The notes beneath the pieces are model-generated. The model was not told the origin of the DNA. It saw nothing but the letters and a program-made list of their open reading frames with translations, and did no database searches. This document shows positions 59,202 through 64,000 of a stretch of DNA of 64,000 nt, piece by piece. Every line of letters begins with the position of its first letter. Positions within the stretch are counted from its first letter, which is position 1. The translations under genes and the position numbers were made by a program. Source of the DNA: Pigmentiphaga sp. H8 (GTDB lineage: Bacteria; Pseudomonadota; Gammaproteobacteria; Burkholderiales; Burkholderiaceae_B); the NCBI RefSeq assembly GCF_003854895.1, contig NZ_CP033966.1, positions 124,001 through 188,000 of the forward strand, written 5' to 3'.

Positions 59202-60362
59202 CTAGCGGGGCTCGATGGTCTCGAACTCGACGTTGGCCAGCCGGCCGTCGACCCGCTGGACCTTGCGCATGTAGACGCGCTGCTTGATGTCGCGCGTGGC
59301 GGCGTCGATCTCGATCGGGCCGCGCGGGCTTTCCAGCTTCACGCCCTTCATCGCGGCGATCAGCGCGTCGCCGTCGGTCTTGCCCTGGGTCTTGCGCAGC
59401 GCCTCGTAGATCAGGGCCATGCCGTCGTAGCCGGCCACCGCCATGATGTTGGGACGGGCCTGCTGGCCGCGCGCGGCCTTGAAGGCCTGCACGAACTTCT
59501 TGTTCAGCGGCGAATCGTGGTCCATGGAGTACGGGTAGCCGGTGACCACGCCCAGCGGCGTGTCGCCCATTGAATCGATGGTGGGCTCGTCGGTGATGTC
59601 GCCCGTGCCCACCATGGCGGTGCCGCCCTCGGCCAGGTTGCGGGCGCGGTACTCGCGCATGAAGGACTGGGCGACGTCGGCCCCGTTCACGAAGGCGAAG
59701 ACGGCCGAGGGCTTCAGATCCTTGATCTTCTGCATGTAGGCCGAGAAGTCCATGGTGCTGAGCGGCGTGCGCACCGAACCCACCACCGTGCCGCCGGCCT
59801 TCTTGTACGAATCCATGAAGGCCGCCTCGACTTCATGGCCGGGCGAGTAGTCCGCCACCATCGAATACGTGGTCTTGTACCCCTGCTTGATCATCCATTG
59901 CGAGATGGGCGGCACGATGGCCGGCAGCGAGAACGAGGTGCGCACGATGTAGGGCGAGGTGGACGGCAGGCTGCCCGAGGCGGCGTTCATGATGATCATG
60001 GGTTTCCTGGCCTCGGTGGCCAGGGGCGCCACCGCCAGCGCGTTGGGCGAGAAGGCGAAGCCGGCGATGAAGTCCACCTTGTCGCGCACCACCAGTTCCT
60101 GCGCGTGGCGCTTGGACAGCTCGGGGTTGGGGCCGCCCACGTCCTTGACGATGACCACGATCTTCTTGCCGGCCACGGTGTCGCCGTGCTCTTTCAGGTA
60201 GAGCTGCACGCCCGTTTCCATCTGCTTGCCGAATTCCGCGAACGGACCCGACATCTCGCCGATGAAGCCCACCTTCACGACGCCCTGCGCCTGCGCGCAG
60301 GCGGCCGCCATCAACGCGCCCGCGGCCAGCCCGCAGCGCAATCCCGTCTTTCTGGTTTTCAC
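59202..60362 (-). CDS. livK: Liv/amide-type ABC transporter periplasmic binding protein
   Basis: 386 aa from GTG 60362 (GGAG 8 nt upstream). The signal peptide ends at about residue 26 (ACAQAQ). GVVKVGFIGEMSGPFAEFGKQMETGVQLYLKEHGDTVAGKKIVVIVKD is a type I binding fold of the Liv/aromatic-acid receptors; NAASGSLPSTSPYIVRTSFSLP forms the pocket edge. Close in type to receptors for benzoate-like acids. Separated from livF by a repeat-containing gap of 118 bp. Confidence 0.9.
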   Translation of the reverse strand: MKTRKTGLRCGLAAGALMAAACAQAQGVVKVGFIGEMSGPFAEFGKQMETGVQLYLKEHGDTVAGKKIVVIVKDVGGPNPELSKRHAQELVVRDKVDFIAGFAFSPNALAVAPLATEARKPMIIMNAASGSLPSTSPYIVRTSFSLPAIVPPISQWMIKQGYKTTYSMVADYSPGHEVEAAFMDSYKKAGGTVVGSVRTPLSTMDFSAYMQKIKDLKPSAVFAFVNGADVAQSFMREYRARNLAEGGTAMVGTGDITDEPTIDSMGDTPLGVVTGYPYSMDHDSPLNKKFVQAFKAARGQQARPNIMAVAGYDGMALIYEALRKTQGKTDGDALIAAMKGVKLESPRGPIEIDAATRDIKQRVYMRKVQRVDGRLANVEFETIEPR

Positions 60363-60420
60363 GATAAGACTCCTAGACCATGAACTCAAACACGTGCCTC
60401 TGACACTTCGCGATGCAGAT

Positions 60421-60480
60421 CCAGGATGCGGTGGATCCGGCTTTGCCGGTCCACTCGCATCGCCCCCTGGGGGGCGCGCG

Positions 60481-60499
<19 letters not shown>
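60421..60499 (+). repeat. GC-rich interspersed repeat, copy E, overlapping livF end
   Basis: CCAGGATGCGGTGGATCCGG, then CTTTGCCGGTCC, CCCCCTGGGGGG and GCGCGTTAGCGCGTAGGGGG. Almost identical to copy B. Its last 19 bases lie inside livF and encode the final residues and stop codon. Confidence 0.88.
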
Positions 60500-61195
<696 letters not shown>

Positions 61196-61203
<8 letters not shown>

Positions 61204-61963
61204 GCGAATTCCCCAGGTAGGCCGCCCGCACCTGCGGGTCGGCGGCGATTTCGGCGGGCGTGCCTTCCACCAGGACGGCGCCCGCCACCAGCACCGAGAT
61301 GCGCTGGGCGAAGCGGAACACCAGGTCCATGTCGTGTTCGATGAAGAGCACCGTCATTTCCGGGGGCAGGCCGGCGATCACCTCGAACAGCTCGCCGCTT
61401 TCGTCCTCGGGTACCCCGGCCGCCGGTTCGTCCAGCAGCAGGATGCTGGGCTTGGCCGCCAGCGCCAGCACGATTTCGAGCAGGCGCTGCTTGCCGTAGG
61501 GTAGTTCGGCGGTGTCGACGTAGGCGTACTGGGCGAGGTTGAACTGCTTGAGCAGCGCATGGGCTTCGTCGGCCACCCAGGAGCAGCTGCCCAGCGGGCG
61601 CCACCAGACCCTGCCCAGCGCCTCGCGCTCGGAGATGGCCAGCGAGGCGGCCTGCAGCGGCGTCAGGCGCGGGAACAGCGTGTTGATCTGGAAGGTGCGC
61701 ACCAGCCCGCGGTGCACCCGCTTGTCCGCCGGCAGGTGAGTGATGTCGTCGTCATCCAGGCTGATGCGCCCTTCGGTCGGGCGCAGGATGCCGGTCAACA
61801 GATTGATCAGCGTGGTCTTGCCGGCGCCGTTCGGGCCGATCAGCGCCTGGCGCGAGCCGGGCGCGATGTCCAGCGTCACGCCGTTGACGGCGGTGAAGCC
61901 GCCGAAGCGCTTGGTCAGCTTGCGGGTGCGCAGCGCGGGCGTCGCGATGGTCGCGGTCGTCAT
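61196..61963 (-). CDS. livG: Liv-type ABC transporter ATP-binding protein LivG
   Basis: 255 aa. Walker A GPNGAGKT (43-50), signature LPYGKQRLLEIVLAL, Walker B ILLLDEPAAGVPEDESGELFEVI, end PAEIAADPQVRAAYLGN. The insertion REALGRVWWRPLGSCSWVADEAHALLKQ is typical of aromatic-acid-type LivG. ATG 61963 overlaps the livM stop. Confidence 0.93.
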
Positions 61964-62925
61964 GGCCGTTGCCCCCCTACCTTGAACACCCGGGACAGCA
62001 CGCCCAGCACGCCGCCACGGCCGATCATGACCACCAGGATCAGGAAGATGCCGAGCCAGAACTGCCAGAACTTGGGATCGAAGTCGGAGAAGAAATCGTG
62101 CACGGTCATGTACAGCAGCGCCCCGATCAGGCCGCCGTACAGGCGCCCGGTGCCGCCCAGGATGAGGATGATGAGGATTTCGGCCGAGCGGTTGAAGCTG
62201 AGCATCTCCAGTCCGACGAACTGCGTGGTCTGCGCCAGCAGCGCGCCGGCCACGCCGGCGATGGCGGCCGAGAAGCAATAGGCCAGGCGCAGGCGCGCGT
62301 CCACGGGCGAACCGATGGCCAGCATGCGCCGCCGGTTGTCGTGGATGCCGCGCAGCACCAGCCCGAAGGGCGATTTCAGCATCAGGCGCACCGCCAGGAA
62401 CATCAGCAGCACGATGCAGAAGGTGTAGATGAAGGCTGTCTTGCCCCAGAGGTCGAAGCGGAACTGGCCAAGCACCGGCCACATGTCCACGCCCTGCAGG
62501 CCGTCGGCGCCGCCGGTGATGGGAGTCAGGCGGTTGGCCAGCTCGAAGAACAGCACGCATACGCCTATCGTGATCATCAGGCGGGTCAGGTCGCTGCCGC
62601 GCACGATCAGGTAGCTGAGCAGATAGCCCAGCATCGCGCACACCACCAGCGCCAGCACCAGCCCGGAGAACGGTTCGCCCCAGCCATACTTGGCCAGCAG
62701 GCCCGCCAGGTACGCGCCTATGCCGAAGAACGCCGCATGGCCCACCGTCAGGATGCCGGCGTAGCCCAGGGCGATGTCCAGCGCGATCGCGAACAGGCCC
62801 GTGATCATGATCTGCGTGATCAGGACCAGCTTCTCGGGCAGGAGGAAGTAGGTCGAGGCCAGCGCCAGCCAGAACACCACTTCCAGCGCCACGATCTGGC
62901 GCGGATTCAGATTCAGTTTAGTCAT
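61960..62925 (-). CDS. livM: Liv-type ABC transporter permease LivM
   Basis: 321 aa hydrophobic permease. IALDIALGYAGILTVGHAAFFGIGAYLAGLLAKYG is the LivM motif; LRGIHDNRRRMLAIGSPVDARLRLAYCFSAAIAGVAGALLAQTTQFVGLE is the coupling region, and ILGGTGRLYGGLIGALLYM the C-terminal block. 4-bp overlap with livH. Confidence 0.92.
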   Translation of the reverse strand: MTKLNLNPRQIVALEVVFWLALASTYFLLPEKLVLITQIMITGLFAIALDIALGYAGILTVGHAAFFGIGAYLAGLLAKYGWGEPFSGLVLALVVCAMLGYLLSYLIVRGSDLTRLMITIGVCVLFFELANRLTPITGGADGLQGVDMWPVLGQFRFDLWGKTAFIYTFCIVLLMFLAVRLMLKSPFGLVLRGIHDNRRRMLAIGSPVDARLRLAYCFSAAIAGVAGALLAQTTQFVGLEMLSFNRSAEILIILILGGTGRLYGGLIGALLYMTVHDFFSDFDPKFWQFWLGIFLILVVMIGRGGVLGVLSRVFKVGGQRP

Positions 62926-63782
62926 ACGAGCCCCTTCTTGGGGATCAGGCCGTGGGGGCGGACCAGGAGCACGACCACCATGAACACGTAGATCAGGAAG
63001 GCGCCGAGTTCAGGCATGTAGTATTTGCCGCCCACGTCGACGATGCCCACCAGCACCGCCGCGACGAAGGGGCCGACGATGGTGCCGGCGCCGCCCACGC
63101 AGACCACGATCAGGAAATAGATCATGTATTTCAGCGGGAAGGACGGATCCAGGCCCAGCATGCCCAGGCCCAGCGCGCCGCCCAGCCCCGCCAGGCCGCA
63201 GCCGAACGAGAAGGTGAGGAAGAACAGCCGGTCGACCCGCACGCCCAGGCCCGCCGCCACGCGCTGGTTGTCCACCGCCGCGCGCACCATGGCGCCGTAG
63301 CGCGTCTTGTTGATCAGCAGCAAGAGCGCCGCCAGCACGGCGAAGCCCACCACGATCAGGAACAGCCGGTAGGCGCCCACCTCCATGCCCAGCAGCGAGA
63401 TCTGGCCGCGCAGCCAATCGGGCGCGGTGAAGGGCTGCATGGTCGGACCGAACAGGTAGGTGCCGCCCGCCACGAATACGAACACGATGCCGATGGACAG
63501 CAGCACGTGGTCCAGCGGATGCGCGCGGTACAGCCGGCGGAAGAAGACGAATTCCAGCAGCGCGCCCACCACGGCCGCGCTGATGAAGGCCAGTGCCAGG
63601 CTGGCGACGAACGGTACTTGCAGCCGGCTCATGGCCAGCGCGGCGACGTAGCCGCCCACCATGGCGAAGGCGCCATGGGCGAGGTTGACGAAATTCATCA
63701 ACCCCATGGTGATCGACAAGCCGACTCCGATCAGGAACAGCAACATACCGTAGGCCAGGCCGTCGAAGATTACGATGCCCAT
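62922..63782 (-). CDS. livH: Liv-type ABC transporter permease LivH
   Basis: 286 aa. FDGLAYGMLLFLIGVGLSITMGLMNFVNLAHGAFAMVGGYVAALA is the LivH start; TRYGAMVRAAVDNQRVAAGLGVRVDRLFFLTFSFGCGLAGLGGALG contacts the ATPases. GGAAG precedes the ATG. First gene of an eight-gene operon that runs to the 3-HAO-like gene at 56.9 kb. Confidence 0.92.
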   Translation of the reverse strand: MGIVIFDGLAYGMLLFLIGVGLSITMGLMNFVNLAHGAFAMVGGYVAALAMSRLQVPFVASLALAFISAAVVGALLEFVFFRRLYRAHPLDHVLLSIGIVFVFVAGGTYLFGPTMQPFTAPDWLRGQISLLGMEVGAYRLFLIVVGFAVLAALLLLINKTRYGAMVRAAVDNQRVAAGLGVRVDRLFFLTFSFGCGLAGLGGALGLGMLGLDPSFPLKYMIYFLIVVCVGGAGTIVGPFVAAVLVGIVDVGGKYYMPELGAFLIYVFMVVVLLVRPHGLIPKKGLV

Positions 63783-64000
63783 GTGTGCTTCCAGGTGACG
63801 TGCGGGGGGAATATGGCGGCCCGGACGAGGGCGGGCCGCGAAGTGCGGTTAGGACAGTCCATGATCTCCTGCAGATCGCTCCGCCGCAGGGACCATGGCA
63901 GACCGGCAAGACGGCTTCATGTCGGGTCCTTCTGGGCGGTGTTGCCATTGTCCGCGCCCGGCCGTGGCCGATCCAGCCACGTATGCTTTTTCACCGGCCT
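63783..64000. other. Gap upstream of the second Liv operon
   Basis: 218 bp to the window edge with no convincing coding sequence. Presumably the operon promoter; I could not pick a -10/-35 pair or an operator with confidence. Confidence 0.4.

Overview
The window looks like a chromosomal catabolic region of a very GC-rich betaproteobacterium of the Alcaligenaceae (Bordetella/Achromobacter type). Three things point there: the strong G/C bias at third codon positions; ten separate Bug/TctC-type periplasmic solute-binding proteins, a family hugely amplified in Bordetella and relatives; and a trimeric porin plus many LysR regulators of the Burkholderiales type. I see no rRNA, tRNA, CRISPR, insertion sequence or phage gene. 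This is inference from gene content; no database search was possible.

Layout. 0-5.4 kb: a + strand operon for a tartrate dehydratase-like enolase-superfamily enzyme (cut by the window edge), a ketopantoate-reductase-like enzyme, an isopropylmalate-dehydratase-type large/small pair and a Bug protein, followed by a LacI regulator. 5.4-9.5 kb: LysR divergent from hydrolase-Bug, then a porin. 9.5-16.5 kb: a long - strand operon (FMN reductase, complete branched-chain-amino-acid-type ABC transporter, VOC protein, hydrolase) divergent from a LysR gene with a 19-bp palindrome between them. 16.5-25.9 kb: repeated regulator/enzyme/Bug modules (LysR-Bug; LysR-amidase-hydrolase; LysR-hydrolase-bicupin-Bug). 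25.9-30.1 kb: - strand HAD/Bug/D-hydroxyamino-acid dehydratase-like/RidA operon divergent from LysR. 30.2-32.5 kb: MarR regulator (probable CTG start), Rid-like protein, Bug. 32.5-33.7 kb: a fused AdoMet decarboxylase-spermidine synthase. 34-38.7 kb: cupin, hydrolase, IclR, aspartate dehydrogenase and Bug operon. 39-40.6 kb: DEAD-box helicase RhlE, a housekeeping island.

40.7-47.7 kb is the most coherent pathway: a salicylate-hydroxylase-like monooxygenase on the + strand, and on the - strand Bug, flavin reductase, a NicX-type 2,5-dihydroxypyridine dioxygenase and an amidase, bounded by an IclR regulator. The two outward promoters carry near-identical (27 of 28 nt) operator sequences just downstream of good -10 boxes, so I infer one IclR regulon for degradation of a pyridine-carboxylate-like compound. 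47.8-50.2 kb encodes three proteins with export signals (amidohydrolase, SnoaL-like, RidA). 50.2-56.8 kb: LysR, Bug, Gfo/Idh/MocA oxidoreductase, SDR, aromatic-ring monooxygenase, Bug. 56.9-63.8 kb: a - strand operon with a second complete Liv-type ABC transporter, an amidase, a RidA deaminase and a 3-hydroxyanthranilate-dioxygenase-like cupin, which reads as uptake plus ring cleavage of an amino-hydroxy-aromatic compound.

The recurring plan is a regulator, one to four small-molecule enzymes and an orphan binding protein without its own membrane components. A GC-rich interspersed repeat (five copies) lies next to several - strand genes and in one case supplies the last codons of a gene.
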